Of a stretch of DNA of 33,629 nucleotides, positions 25,601 through 33,629 are shown in pieces; within the stretch, counting starts at the first letter, position 1, and the number at the start of each line of letters is the position of its first letter. The DNA is from CAYYHA01 sp964471535 (GTDB taxonomy: Bacteria > Myxococcota > Myxococcia > SLRQ01). The DNA lies in assembly GCA_964471535.1 (NCBI GenBank), contig CAYYHA010000024.1:1-33629 (forward strand), given 5' to 3'. A program made the position numbers and the translations under genes. The notes beneath the pieces are model-generated. The model was not told where the DNA came from. It made no database searches and saw only the letters and a program-made list of their open reading frames with translations.

Positions 25601-26769
25601 CGGACCTCCGGGCCCGGCTCGAGGCGGCGCGGCGCCGGACCCTCGAGATTCTGCGCGGCATCGACGACGAGGCGGCCCATCGCGCCCCGCACCCCGACTT
25701 CTCGCCCATCGCCTGGCACGCCGGACACATCGCCTACACCGAGGCGCGGTGGCTCCTCGAGTACGCACAGGGGCAGGAGGACCTCTCGGAGCCCTTCGCC
25801 GAGCGCTTCTCGCAGGAGCGCAGCATCAAGGCACGGCGCGGCGAGCTGTGTCCCCCGATGACGGAGATCCTCGAGTACATGGCGCAGGTGCGATGCCGCG
25901 TCCTCGCCTCGCTCGACCGTATAGAGGCGCGACTCGTCTGGGTGGTCCTGCAGCACGAGTACCAGCACTGCGAGACCGTCGCCGTGGTGGCGTATCTGGC
26001 GGGAGGCATCCTCGCCGTACCAAAGCGCGAGGCGCCGCGCGGCCGCGCGCTCTCCGGCTTCGTCTCCATCGAGGGTGGCCGCGCCCGGTTGGGCTCGGAT
26101 GCGCGGGCGCCCTGGGCCTACGACAACGAGCGGCCCGAACGATGCGTCGACGTGGCGCCCTTCGAACTCGCCCGGGCGCCGGTGACGGCAGGCGAGTGGC
26201 GGGCCTTCGTGGAGGCGGGGGGAACGGCGCCGCGCAGCTGGCTGCCCGACGGCCGGATCCTGACCCCCTGTGGTCCGATTCCGTTCGATCCGGACCTTCC
26301 CGTCTTTGGGGTCTCGCAGGCGCAAGCAGAGGCCTACGCGCGGGCCTGCGGCGCCCGCCTGCCCACCGAGGAGGAGTGGGAGTGGGCCGCCCGGGGCGCC
26401 GCGCGGCGCACCTACCCCTGGGGCGAGGCCGATCCCGCGGGTGCGCCGGGGTCTCCGCCCCGCTGCGATTACGACCTCCATTACGGCGGGCCGGCACCGG
26501 TGGGCGCCCATCCCGTCGGAGACACGCCCGAGGGCGTCGCCGATCTGGCCGGTGGCGTCTGGGAGTGGACCCAGAGCACCTTTCGGCCCCATCCCGGCTT
26601 CGAGCCGTGGCCTTACCGCGGCTATTCGGTTCCCTATTTCGATGGGAAGCATGCCGTGCTGCGGGGCGGCAGCTTCGCCACCCGGGGCACCATCGTGCGG
26701 GCGGCCTTCCGCAACTGGTATCCACCGGCGGTCCGCGAGATCTTCTCGGGGGTGAGGCTGGCGCGATGA
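25597..26769 (+). CDS. egtB: EgtB-like nonhaem-iron sulfoxide synthase
   Basis: The protein is 390 aa from GTG 25597, overlapping the egtC stop in GTGA. The N-terminal DinB-like domain supplies the iron ligands: His41 in IAWHAGHIAY, and His120 and His124 in LQHEYQHCETV. This matches the His/His/His pattern of mycobacterial EgtB. The C-terminal half is an FGE/SUMF1 fold (LARAPVTAGEWRAFVEAGG, LPTEEEWEWAARGAARRTYP, VADLAGGVWEWTQSTF) ending FRNWYPPAVREIFSGVRLAR, a typical EgtB close. EgtB joins hercynine to gamma-glutamylcysteine or cysteine with O2. Without egtD beside it, hercynine must come from a gene elsewhere, or the acceptor differs. Its stop overlaps the asparaginase start in ATGA. Confidence 0.9.
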   Translation: MTDLRARLEAARRRTLEILRGIDDEAAHRAPHPDFSPIAWHAGHIAYTEARWLLEYAQGQEDLSEPFAERFSQERSIKARRGELCPPMTEILEYMAQVRCRVLASLDRIEARLVWVVLQHEYQHCETVAVVAYLAGGILAVPKREAPRGRALSGFVSIEGGRARLGSDARAPWAYDNERPERCVDVAPFELARAPVTAGEWRAFVEAGGTAPRSWLPDGRILTPCGPIPFDPDLPVFGVSQAQAEAYARACGARLPTEEEWEWAARGAARRTYPWGEADPAGAPGSPPRCDYDLHYGGPAPVGAHPVGDTPEGVADLAGGVWEWTQSTFRPHPGFEPWPYRGYSVPYFDGKHAVLRGGSFATRGTIVRAAFRNWYPPAVREIFSGVRLAR

Positions 26770-27803
26770 AGCGCGTGTGCGTTTTGAACACCGGTGGCAC
26801 CATCGGCATGGTGCGCGGCGAGCGCGGCTATGAGCCGCGGGAGGGCTTCCTCGAGCGCTACATGGCGGCGATGCCCGAGCTCGCCCACGAGGTGGTGCCC
26901 GCCTACGAGGTGGTGAACCTGCCGCCGCTGCTCGACAGCGCCGATATGCGGCCCACCGACTGGCTTCGCATCGCCGAGGCCATTCGCGCCCGCCACGACG
27001 CCTACGACGGCTTCGTGGTCGTGCACGGGACGGACACCATGGCCTACACCGCTTCGGCGCTCTCCTACCTCCTCGAGGGGCTCGCCCGGGCGGTCGTGCT
27101 CACTGGCTCGCAGCTCCCGCTCTCCCACGTGCGCACCGACGGGCGGGAGCACCTCATCACCTCGCTCATCCTGGCCGCAGAGCCGCGCCTCAACGAGGTG
27201 TGCATCTACTTTGGCGCCCGCTTGCTCCGCGGCAACCGCGCCCAGAAGGTCCACGCCAGTGAGTTCATGGCCTTCCACAGTGGAAACCTCCCGCCGCTGG
27301 CTCGGGTCGGGGCCCAGATCGAATGGGCGGAGCATCTCCTGCGCCCGGCAGGGGATGGCCTGTCCGGACCCATCGCGCTCCCGCGCAGTCCCGAGGTGGC
27401 GGCAGTCCGCCTGTACCCGGGCATCTCCTCGGCGCTCCTACGGCGCCTGCTCGCGCCTCCCACCGAAGCGGTGGTGCTCGAGACCTATGGCGCCGGAAAC
27501 TTCCCCAGCCGCGATCCCGCGCTGCTTGCTGCGGTGCGCGAGGCCGTCCGGCGAGGGGTCGTGGTGGTCAGCTGCTCCCAGGCGCACGGCGGCCGCGTGC
27601 GGCAGGATCTCTACTCCACCGGCGCAGCGCTGGCCGAAGCCGGCGTGGTGAGCGGCGGCGACATGACGGTCGAGGCGGCCCTGACGAAGCTCTACGTCCT
27701 CCTCGGCCGCGGCCTCTCCCCCGAGGCGGTGTGCCGGGCCGTGGGCGAGGATCTCGCCGGCGAGATCACTCCCGAGCCCACCCGGGGCGTGGAGGCCGGC
27801 TAG
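26766..27803 (+). CDS. ansA: Type I L-asparaginase
   Basis: The 345-aa enzyme hydrolyses asparagine to aspartate and ammonia. The first catalytic Thr is Thr12 in VLNTGGTIGMV. The second signature VVHGTDTMAYTASALSYLL supplies the second Thr and Asp; VLTGSQLPL and GGDMTVEAALTKLYVLLG are family blocks. There is no signal peptide and the length fits cytoplasmic AnsA (about 338 aa). ATG 26766 overlaps the egtB stop in ATGA, so it is part of the same operon. Its stop and that of the convergent histidine kinase share one CTAG at 27800-27803. Confidence 0.95.
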   Translation: MKRVCVLNTGGTIGMVRGERGYEPREGFLERYMAAMPELAHEVVPAYEVVNLPPLLDSADMRPTDWLRIAEAIRARHDAYDGFVVVHGTDTMAYTASALSYLLEGLARAVVLTGSQLPLSHVRTDGREHLITSLILAAEPRLNEVCIYFGARLLRGNRAQKVHASEFMAFHSGNLPPLARVGAQIEWAEHLLRPAGDGLSGPIALPRSPEVAAVRLYPGISSALLRRLLAPPTEAVVLETYGAGNFPSRDPALLAAVREAVRRGVVVVSCSQAHGGRVRQDLYSTGAALAEAGVVSGGDMTVEAALTKLYVLLGRGLSPEAVCRAVGEDLAGEITPEPTRGVEAG

Positions 27804-29503
27804 GGCGGAGGATCCGGTGCGTCCCCGACGGGCGCCGCCGGTAGCTCGAAGACGAATCGGGCGCCGCCTTCGGGGCCTTCCTCCACCCAGATGCGCCCCC
27901 CATGGTCCTCGACGATGCGGCGGCTGATGTGCAGGCCCAGCCCCGTCCCGGGGGGGCGCACGCCCCGTTCGTCCTCGGCCTGCGTGAAGGGCTCGAAGAT
28001 CGTTTCCCGCAGGTGGCGCGGTACCCCAGGGCCGCTGTCCTCGACCCAGATGCGGATCCACTCGGAGGCGTGGCCCTCCGTGCTCCGCCGACCCGATCCC
28101 CGGCGCGCAGCCAGGCGGATCCTCCCACCGGCGGGGGCGTGCTTCACCGCATTGGAGAGCAGGTTCACGAGCACCTGCACGATGCGGTCTCCATCCCCGT
28201 AGATCTCGAGGGGTGCGCCGTGGGCCTCCACCGCGAGGGTGACCTCGGCGCGGGCGGCGACCGGCGCGATCTCCGCCGCAGCCTCTTCGAGGAGGCTCGC
28301 GACCTGCTGCGGCCGCATCGCGTAGGGCATCTGGCCCGCGTTGAGGCGCTGCACGTCCAGGAGATCGTCGACCAGGCGCACCAAGCGCTCAGTGTTCCGA
28401 TGGGCGACCTCGAGGATCTGCTGGGTGGTCTCGTCCATGGCCGCCGCGCGGCCGAGGACCAGGCCGATGCCACCGCGGATGCTGGTCAGGGGTGTGCGCA
28501 GCTCGTGGCTGACGGTGGAGAGGAACTCGTCCTTCATCGCCTCCATGCGCTTGCGAAAGTCGATGTAGCGAAACCAGCCACAGATCCGCTCGCTGCCGAC
28601 TGCGTGATGGGGGTCGGCCATCGCCGTGATGCGAAACCAGACCGGGTTCCCTTCGTTGTCGAGGAGACGGCACTCCTCGTCCATCCGATCCCCTCTGCGG
28701 CATGCCAGAAAGGCGGCCTCGATGCGTCCGCGGTCCTCCGGGTGCAGGCGTTCGAAAGGGTCGTCGACGGCCTCGATTCCCAGGATCTCGCCGAGAGTCG
28801 GGGCCACGAAGAAGGTGCCGGTGCTCCCGTCCCATTCGAAGAGGGTGTCTTGGGCGCTCTGGGCGGCGAGTTCGAAGCGCTCGTTGCTCTCGGCGAGCGC
28901 CTCGGCGTACCCGCCCTTCTCGCGCTCGTAGAGCCAGCCGATCGCGCCGAGTGCCATCGTTGCGGCCGCCATCCCCAGGGCGCGGGCGCCGATCCCCATC
29001 GAAGCCGAGAGCGGGGTGGAGGCGAGGACGCCTCGCGCTTCGAGTGCCGCGGTCACCGCCACCAGGAGGAGCACCTTCACGATGCTCAGAACGCCCCCCC
29101 GGGCCCCCGCGAAGAGCATCGAGGCGACGGGGAGCGCCGGCAGGGCGACGAAGGCAGGCGCGGTGGTGGCGCCGTCGAAGAGGGTCAGGCCCGCCATCAT
29201 CAGGTGGACGACGGCGAGCGCCAGGACGGTGACCAGGTGTTCGCGGCCACTCCACTTCAGCACCCAGGGGAGTAGGAGGAGCCCCGCAGCCGAGGCGAGG
29301 GCGATGCGCCATCCGGGAGGCGGGCCGCCCACCATCGCGGCCCGGATGGGCGTGGTGACGAGGAGGATCCCAGCGATGGCGAAGCAGCCGGCGACCAGGC
29401 GCTTCAGACGCAACCGCTCCAGGGGTGACAGGCGCCCGGCAGGGGGCAGGAAAGAATCGAGGAGGGCGCTCGCCCGCGCGAGGTGCGCGCTTGGCGCCGT
29501 CAC
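27800..29503 (-). CDS. Membrane-bound PAS sensor histidine kinase (orphan)
   Basis: The protein is 567 aa. About six N-terminal hydrophobic segments (for example VAGCFAIAGILLVTTPIRAA and LAALAVVHLMMAGL-type stretches) are followed by a PAS domain (FELAAQSAQDTLFEWDGSTG through ERICGWFRYIDFRKR). The HisKA box is STVSHELRTPLTSIRGG with the phospho-acceptor His. HATPase boxes follow: N VLVNLLSNAVKHA, G1 VEDSGPGVP, F IFEPFTQAEDE, G2 GTGLGLHIS. GTG 29503 has GGAGGAG six nt upstream. No response regulator is adjacent, so its partner is encoded elsewhere. The ligand is unknown; the membrane part is not a recognised sensor type. Confidence 0.93.
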   Translation of the reverse strand: MTAPSAHLARASALLDSFLPPAGRLSPLERLRLKRLVAGCFAIAGILLVTTPIRAAMVGGPPPGWRIALASAAGLLLLPWVLKWSGREHLVTVLALAVVHLMMAGLTLFDGATTAPAFVALPALPVASMLFAGARGGVLSIVKVLLLVAVTAALEARGVLASTPLSASMGIGARALGMAAATMALGAIGWLYEREKGGYAEALAESNERFELAAQSAQDTLFEWDGSTGTFFVAPTLGEILGIEAVDDPFERLHPEDRGRIEAAFLACRRGDRMDEECRLLDNEGNPVWFRITAMADPHHAVGSERICGWFRYIDFRKRMEAMKDEFLSTVSHELRTPLTSIRGGIGLVLGRAAAMDETTQQILEVAHRNTERLVRLVDDLLDVQRLNAGQMPYAMRPQQVASLLEEAAAEIAPVAARAEVTLAVEAHGAPLEIYGDGDRIVQVLVNLLSNAVKHAPAGGRIRLAARRGSGRRSTEGHASEWIRIWVEDSGPGVPRHLRETIFEPFTQAEDERGVRPPGTGLGLHISRRIVEDHGGRIWVEEGPEGGARFVFELPAAPVGDAPDPPP

Positions 29504-29539
29504 CGGCTCTCCTCCGTGCTTCGGAGCTGTCGCCCTGCT

Positions 29540-30748
29540 TCAGCCGCCACGGGTCGACTCCAGCACGATCTCGGTGATCTCGGCGGGGGCTCCGATGCGC
29601 ATGGGCGGGCCCCAGAAGCCGGTGCCCCGACTCACGTAGATCTGCACCGGGCCCTCGCGGTGATGGCCGGCCACATAGGGCTGCGCAAGTGCGACCAAAA
29701 GCCCGAAGGGCTGCACCTGGCCCCCGTGGGTGTGCCCGGCCAGCATCAATCCTGCTCCCATCTCGTGCGCCAGCGCGATCTGCCGGGGCTGGTGGGCGAG
29801 GAGCACGAGCTCCCGCTCGGGATCCCGACCGCGCACGATGGGGGCGGCCGAGGGTGGCGGCGAACCGGGGAAGCGGTGGGCGCTGGGGTCGGGCACGCCA
29901 GCGAGATCGAAGCTGGCGCTCGCGTCCCCAATGGACACACGTTCGTTCTCGAGTACGCGAAGGCCCAGCGACTCGAGATGCGGCCGCCATACGGTCCAGT
30001 CCGAGTAGTACTCATGGTTCCCGGTCACGAAGAAGGTACCGTACCGGGCACGAAGGCGGGAAAGGGGCTCTAGCGCCGAGAGGAGGGCCTCCGGTGGGCC
30101 ATCCATGAGGTCGCCGGTGATCACGACGAGGTCGGGGCGGCATGCGTTCGTTTTCTCTACGATGCCTTCGACGAAGCGCCGGCCCAGCGTCGGCCCCACG
30201 TGCACATCCGAGAGTTGCACCACCTTCAGCCCGTCGAGGGCGCGGGGCAGACGCGCCAGCGCGATGGGGCGCTGCCGCACCTCGATCTCGCCGAGGGCGC
30301 CCCGGAGGCCGTGTACCGCAAGACCGGCGCTCACCGCGCCGGCGCCGACGGAGACGGCGCGGGCCAAGAGCTGGCGCCGCTCGGGATCGCTGGGCCCGAG
30401 CTGTGCTAGCGGATCGGCGGCGCCGCCGAGGAGGCGAGCCGCACTGCCGATCAGGAGGCGGAACAGATCCGACAGGCCGGCTGCGACCAGGAGAAGGAAG
30501 GCGAGGCCCATCCAGCTGTAGGCAGCCCACATCAGCGGCCGCGCTGCTGCAGGAGGTGCAAGGCGGCTTGCGAGCAAGGCCGCTGGTAGCGAGAGTGCCA
30601 GCACCACGAGCACTGCGCCGGCGACGCGCGCCCACCCCTGGGGCCACCCCGGATCCCGCACGAAGCGAGCCCACAGGTAGTAGTGCCCGGCCGCGACCGC
30701 GGCCAGGAAGAGGGTCAGGAAGAACGCGAGGTAGAGCCAGCGGGACAT
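29540..30748 (-). CDS. Membrane-anchored metallophosphoesterase (YkuE/YaeI-like)
   Basis: The protein is 402 aa from ATG 30748. The N-terminal part has three or more membrane helices (YLAFFLTLFLAAVAAGHYYL; AGAVLVVLALSLPAALLASR; WMGLAFLLLVAAGL) and a further hydrophobic stretch after RRQLLARA. The catalytic domain has the dimetal set: VVQLSDVHVGPTLG (D-x-H), VVITGDLMDG, FVTGNHEYY, LLAHQPRQ and LAGHTHGGQVQPFG. These enzymes hydrolyse phosphoesters, often UDP-sugar lipid or cyclic-nucleotide substrates; the substrate here cannot be read. The gene ends 36 bp from the histidine kinase start in the same direction, so the two may share a transcript. Ribosome-binding site is weak. Confidence 0.92.
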   Translation of the reverse strand: MSRWLYLAFFLTLFLAAVAAGHYYLWARFVRDPGWPQGWARVAGAVLVVLALSLPAALLASRLAPPAAARPLMWAAYSWMGLAFLLLVAAGLSDLFRLLIGSAARLLGGAADPLAQLGPSDPERRQLLARAVSVGAGAVSAGLAVHGLRGALGEIEVRQRPIALARLPRALDGLKVVQLSDVHVGPTLGRRFVEGIVEKTNACRPDLVVITGDLMDGPPEALLSALEPLSRLRARYGTFFVTGNHEYYSDWTVWRPHLESLGLRVLENERVSIGDASASFDLAGVPDPSAHRFPGSPPPSAAPIVRGRDPERELVLLAHQPRQIALAHEMGAGLMLAGHTHGGQVQPFGLLVALAQPYVAGHHREGPVQIYVSRGTGFWGPPMRIGAPAEITEIVLESTRGG

Positions 30749-30948
30749 GGGGTACGTGGGTCGGGCGGTGCGATTGGGGCTGCGTTGGCGCGCGCGGTAC
30801 GGGGAGGCCTCGGGGCGGAGAGGGCGAAGTCGAGTGCCATCGGGAGAAAGCGCGCCCGCTTCGTCTGGGGCATTCCAGCCGGATAGGATATAGACCGGTA
30901 CGGGTACGCTGCCATCTCGGAGGCTGTCTTTCCTCAAGGAGCCATCGT
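30749..30948. promoter_or_regulatory. Divergent control region with an AT-containing core
   Basis: This 200-bp gap separates the metallophosphoesterase and beta-helix genes. TAGGAT (30884-30889) and TATAGA (30889-30894) are the only -10-like sequences, followed by ACCGGTAC. No good -35 is visible on either strand. AAGGA at 30936-30940 is the ribosome-binding site of the beta-helix gene. Confidence 0.4.
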
Positions 30949-32160
30949 ATGCACCTTCGCCTCGCATGCTTCGTCGCCGTGGGCCTCGTTTCCGGGCTTC
31001 TGGGCGCTTGTGGTCCTTCGGTGGCGCCCGATTGCACCGCCACCGTCTCTGCCGGAGCGGGAAACGACCAGGAGACGGTGCAATCGGCGCTGGTCGAGGC
31101 ACAGGCCGGGGACGTGCTGTGCTTCCCTGCGGGGACCTACCGCTTCACCGACGAGCTGACCGTCGACACTCCGAACCTCACGCTGCGTGGCGTCCAAGGT
31201 GAGACCGTCTTCGACTTCTCCGAGCAGGTGCGCGGTGCCAACGGGATCCAGGTCCTGAGCGATGGATTCACCATCGAAGGGATCACCGTGCGGGATACGC
31301 CGGGCGATGGTATCCGAGCCAGCGGTGTCGTGGGCGTGACCTTCCGCGATGTCGTCGTCGAATGGAGCGGTGGGCCGAGCGAGGACAATGGGAGCTATGG
31401 TCTCTACCCGGTGGAGTCCAAGCAGGTGCTCATCGAGCGATGCCGGGTGGAGGGCGCGAGCGACGCGGGGATCTACGTCGGACAATCGGAGCAGATCATC
31501 GTTCGCGACAGTGTGGCGCTGCACAACGTTGCGGGCATCGAGATCGAGAACTCGAAGGACGCGGAGGTCTATGGAAACCATGCCTACGAGAATACCGGCG
31601 GTTTCCTGGTCTTCGCGCTGCCCGGGCTCAACGTGAAGTGGAGCGAAACCTCGCGGATCCACGACAACGTTTTCGAGAACAACAACACGTCGAACTTTGC
31701 GCCGGCGGGCAACATCGTGGGGATGGTTCCGGCGGGCACCGGCGCGATACTCCTCGCGACGGACCGGAACGAGTTCTTCGGCAATACGGTCAGTGGCAAT
31801 GGCTCGGTGGGAGTCTCGGTGATCTCCTACTACGTCACGGGGAACAACTGGGACGATGCCGAGTACGACCCCTTCCCAGAAGGCAACTTCGTTCACGACA
31901 ACACCTTCACGGACAACGGCGAGGCGCCGGACGGGATCGCCTCGATCCTCATCGGAGATCCCCCCATCCCCGATCTCTCCTGGGACGGCGTGGTCGATGA
32001 GACGAAGGACAAGTCCGATGGGTCGCTCACCAACTGTTTCAAGGACAACGGCGATGCAGACTTCATCAACTTCGCCTACGGCAAACCGGCGAGTGAACGC
32101 AGCACCGACATCACCCGGGTGACCTGCAGTCATGATCCCCTTCCCGAGATCCGTTTCTAG
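30949..32160 (+). CDS. Parallel beta-helix repeat lipoprotein
   Basis: The protein is 403 aa from ATG 30949, with AAGGA eight nt upstream. Signal peptide and lipobox L-G-A-Cys21 (VGLVSGLLGACG) indicate a lipoprotein. The body is a right-handed beta-helix of the pectate-lyase type: repeated strands such as LTLRGVQGETVFDF, FTIEGITVRDTPGDGIRASG, VTFRDVVVEWSGG, GIYVGQSEQIIVRDSVALHN and EIENSKDAEVYGNHAYENTG. An opening QSALVEAQAGDVLCFPAGTY matches polysaccharide-binding helix proteins. It overlaps the dihaem cytochrome gene by 29 bp. From memory this pair (families TIGR03805 and TIGR03806) co-occurs in many proteobacteria with no known function. Its lower GC and Asn-rich sequence differ from its neighbours. 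Confidence 0.92.
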   Translation: MHLRLACFVAVGLVSGLLGACGPSVAPDCTATVSAGAGNDQETVQSALVEAQAGDVLCFPAGTYRFTDELTVDTPNLTLRGVQGETVFDFSEQVRGANGIQVLSDGFTIEGITVRDTPGDGIRASGVVGVTFRDVVVEWSGGPSEDNGSYGLYPVESKQVLIERCRVEGASDAGIYVGQSEQIIVRDSVALHNVAGIEIENSKDAEVYGNHAYENTGGFLVFALPGLNVKWSETSRIHDNVFENNNTSNFAPAGNIVGMVPAGTGAILLATDRNEFFGNTVSGNGSVGVSVISYYVTGNNWDDAEYDPFPEGNFVHDNTFTDNGEAPDGIASILIGDPPIPDLSWDGVVDETKDKSDGSLTNCFKDNGDADFINFAYGKPASERSTDITRVTCSHDPLPEIRF

Positions 32161-33196
32161 TTTGCTGCTGGCGGTGCTTGCCGGCGCACTGGCCGGCGGC
32201 TGTGGGCCCGGCGAGCCGCCCTATCCGCGGCTCTCGGACTGGCACCTCTTCGAGGATCTGCCGGGGCAGGTTCCCGCGGAGGGCCTCCTCCCCTATGAGG
32301 TGAACGCACTCCTCTACTCGGACGAGGCGGTGAAGTTCCGCTTCCTCTCGGTTCCACATGAGGCGACGGGCGCGGCCATCTCCTACGTCAACAAGGGGCG
32401 GTGGACCTTCCCCGAAGGCACCATCCTGGTGAAGACCTTCGCCTACTACCACGATGCCCGCGATCCCAGCCTCGGCTACGATCTCATCGAGACGCGCCTT
32501 CTGGTCAAATCCGAGGACCGCTGGCGGGCCTGGACCTATGTCTGGGACGAGGACGATCGCGACGCACGCTACTTCGCGGCGGGGAAGAGCGTGCCCGTGC
32601 AGTGGATCGACTCTGAAGGGCGAGAGCGGTCGCTCGAGTACCGCGTGCCCAACGTCCTGCAGTGCAAGACCTGCCATCAGAACCAGGACGTGCTCCTGCC
32701 CCTCGGCCCCCGCACGCGGCAGCTCAACCGTCCCCATCGCTACGGGGCCGAGGAGGAAAACCAAATCGATCGCCTGGCCGATCTGGGATGGCTCGAGCCG
32801 CGGCCGCCCCCGCCAGAGATGCGGCCGAAGCTTCCCGACCCCTATGGCGACGATGCACTGGAGCTTCGTGCACGGGCCTACCTCGAGGCCAACTGCGCCC
32901 ACTGCCACCAGCCGGGGGGCAACGCCGACGCGAGCGGCCTGGACCTGCGCTACGAGACGCCGACGGGGCCGTCGACGGGCATCTGCAAGACACCGGTGGC
33001 AACGGGGCAGGGCAGTGGCGGCCTACGCTACGCCATCCAGCCCGGCGCCCCCGATGAGAGCTATCTCGTCTACCGCATGGCGAGCACCGATCCGGAGATC
33101 AAGATGCCCGAGCTGCCCACGCAAACCGTTGACCAGCGGGGGCTGGCATTGATCCGGGCGTGGATCGCTGCCATGCCGCCGCAGAGCTGCCGCTAG
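32132..33196 (+). CDS. Dihaem c-type cytochrome lipoprotein (SO_2930/HNE_0200-like)
   Basis: The 354-aa protein has a signal peptide with Cys24 in LAGALAGGCGPG, a plausible lipobox. Two CXXCH haem sites are seen: Cys178-Cys181-His182 (LQCKTCHQNQ) and Cys255-Cys258-His259 (ANCAHCHQPGG). The N-terminal half (PYEVNALLYSDEAVKFRFLS; GRWTFPEGTILVKTF) is a strand-rich domain typical of this dihaem family. The family is probably electron-accepting in the envelope, with unknown partner. The gene starts inside the beta-helix gene (29-bp overlap), strongly suggesting coupled synthesis and a shared function. A Met ligand may lie in DPEIKMPELPT. The redox role is inferred. Confidence 0.92.
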   Translation: MIPFPRSVSSLLLAVLAGALAGGCGPGEPPYPRLSDWHLFEDLPGQVPAEGLLPYEVNALLYSDEAVKFRFLSVPHEATGAAISYVNKGRWTFPEGTILVKTFAYYHDARDPSLGYDLIETRLLVKSEDRWRAWTYVWDEDDRDARYFAAGKSVPVQWIDSEGRERSLEYRVPNVLQCKTCHQNQDVLLPLGPRTRQLNRPHRYGAEEENQIDRLADLGWLEPRPPPPEMRPKLPDPYGDDALELRARAYLEANCAHCHQPGGNADASGLDLRYETPTGPSTGICKTPVATGQGSGGLRYAIQPGAPDESYLVYRMASTDPEIKMPELPTQTVDQRGLALIRAWIAAMPPQSCR

Positions 33197-33264
33197 GAGC
33201 GCCCCGGTCCGGCATCTCCGGCTCGCCTCGCGGCGGACGCACCTCCCTTGCTACCATCCGCGGC

Positions 33265-33268
33265 GAGG
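33265..33268 (+). promoter_or_regulatory. Ribosome-binding site of the right-edge gene
   Basis: GAGG five nt before ATG 33274 supports that start. Confidence 0.5.
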
Positions 33269-33273
33269 CGGTG

Positions 33274-33629
33274 ATGCCGGCCGGACTCGTTCAGATACCC
33301 CGAGCGCGGGGCTCCGAGCTCGCAAGGGACGAGGCGAGCGGCGAGTTGCACCGGTGTCTCGAGGCCTCACGGCTGGTGACGGTGCTCGGGCCGGCCGGAG
33401 CGGGGAAGACCCATCTGGTCCGGGCGCTCGGCCGGCAGCTTCAGGAGCAGGGGCGTTCGGTCTATTGGGTGGATCTGACCGAGGCGCGGGGCTGGGCCGA
33501 TGTCGCCGCCGCCTTCGCCGGCGTTCTCTCGACCCGTCTCACCGAAGGCGAGAGCGAGACCCGGGTGGCGGGGCAGCTCGCGGCGGCGCTGGGCGTCGAG
33601 GAGGCGGTGCTCCTGGTCGACAACTGCGA
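33274..33629 (+). CDS. P-loop (NB-ARC/AAA-like) ATPase, 3' end outside window
   Basis: The frame runs from ATG 33274 (or GTG 33271) through the end of the window without a stop, giving 118 residues. RLVTVLGPAGAGKTHLVRAL carries Walker A, and AVLLVDNC at the edge is the start of a Walker B. The layout, a short N-terminus then a P-loop with little ahead of it, resembles signal-transduction ATPases with TPR domains or LuxR-type regulators. The C-terminal domains that would decide this lie outside. It is 77 bp after the cytochrome gene and may be a separate unit. Confidence 0.75.
   Translation, partial: MPAGLVQIPRARGSELARDEASGELHRCLEASRLVTVLGPAGAGKTHLVRALGRQLQEQGRSVYWVDLTEARGWADVAAAFAGVLSTRLTEGESETRVAGQLAAALGVEEAVLLVDNC

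Overview
This is a very GC-rich (roughly 70%), densely coded chromosomal window with 27 supported protein genes. Several share 4-bp start/stop overlaps. I found no rRNA, tRNA, CRISPR array, transposase or phage gene. The gene mix suggests an aerobic, soil- or marine-type deltaproteobacterial lineage such as Myxococcota or a relative. It includes an aerobic benzoyl-CoA (box) cluster, FHA and HEAT proteins, a ParA-like ATPase, many lipoproteins, an orphan histidine kinase and an Fe-S APS reductase. The taxonomic call is inference from content and base composition only.

Layout. 1-2351 (+): an unrecognised membrane-anchored protein, partial at the edge, overlapping a degenerate Hsp90/GHKL-like protein. 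2284-3404 (-): GNAT acetyltransferase and APS kinase CysC. 3626-5333 (+): a protein carrying RelA/SpoT synthetase-like motifs, then two small proteins, one with a zinc-ribbon cysteine pattern. 5528-7159 (+): a NERD-nuclease/SF1-helicase fusion. 7285-11452 (-): a coiled-coil/HEAT/winged-helix protein, a ParA-like ATPase and a coiled-coil partner with a basic N-terminus. 11565-13223 (-): an exported sulfatase-fold enzyme with Thr where formylglycine is normally made.

13281-17278: benzoyl-CoA degradation. boxC and boxB run leftwards from a divergent control region shared with boxR, which runs rightwards. Two 14-bp dyads matching TGCA-N6-TGCA with one mismatch each overlap both -10 boxes. This is a clear repressor/autoregulation arrangement. 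boxA and a benzoate-CoA ligase are not in the window. An FHA-domain protein follows boxR.

18503-19541: an Fe-S APS reductase (CysH type) diverges from a peptidase operon across an unusually AT-rich 256-bp control region containing a perfect 15-bp dyad and a repeat-flanked hairpin. 19542-27803 (+): a tightly overlapping five-gene run with two M1 aminopeptidases (cytoplasmic, then lipoprotein), an EgtC-like amidohydrolase, an EgtB-like sulfoxide synthase and a type I asparaginase. 27800-30748 (-): an orphan PAS histidine kinase and a membrane-anchored metallophosphoesterase. 30949-33196 (+): a parallel beta-helix lipoprotein overlapping a dihaem cytochrome lipoprotein. 33274 to the right edge (+): the start of a P-loop ATPase.

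Strongest leads for something under-described: the RelA/SpoT-like protein, the ParA/coiled-coil/HEAT cluster, the box operator architecture, the Thr-type sulfatase-fold protein, and the EgtB/EgtC run without egtD.
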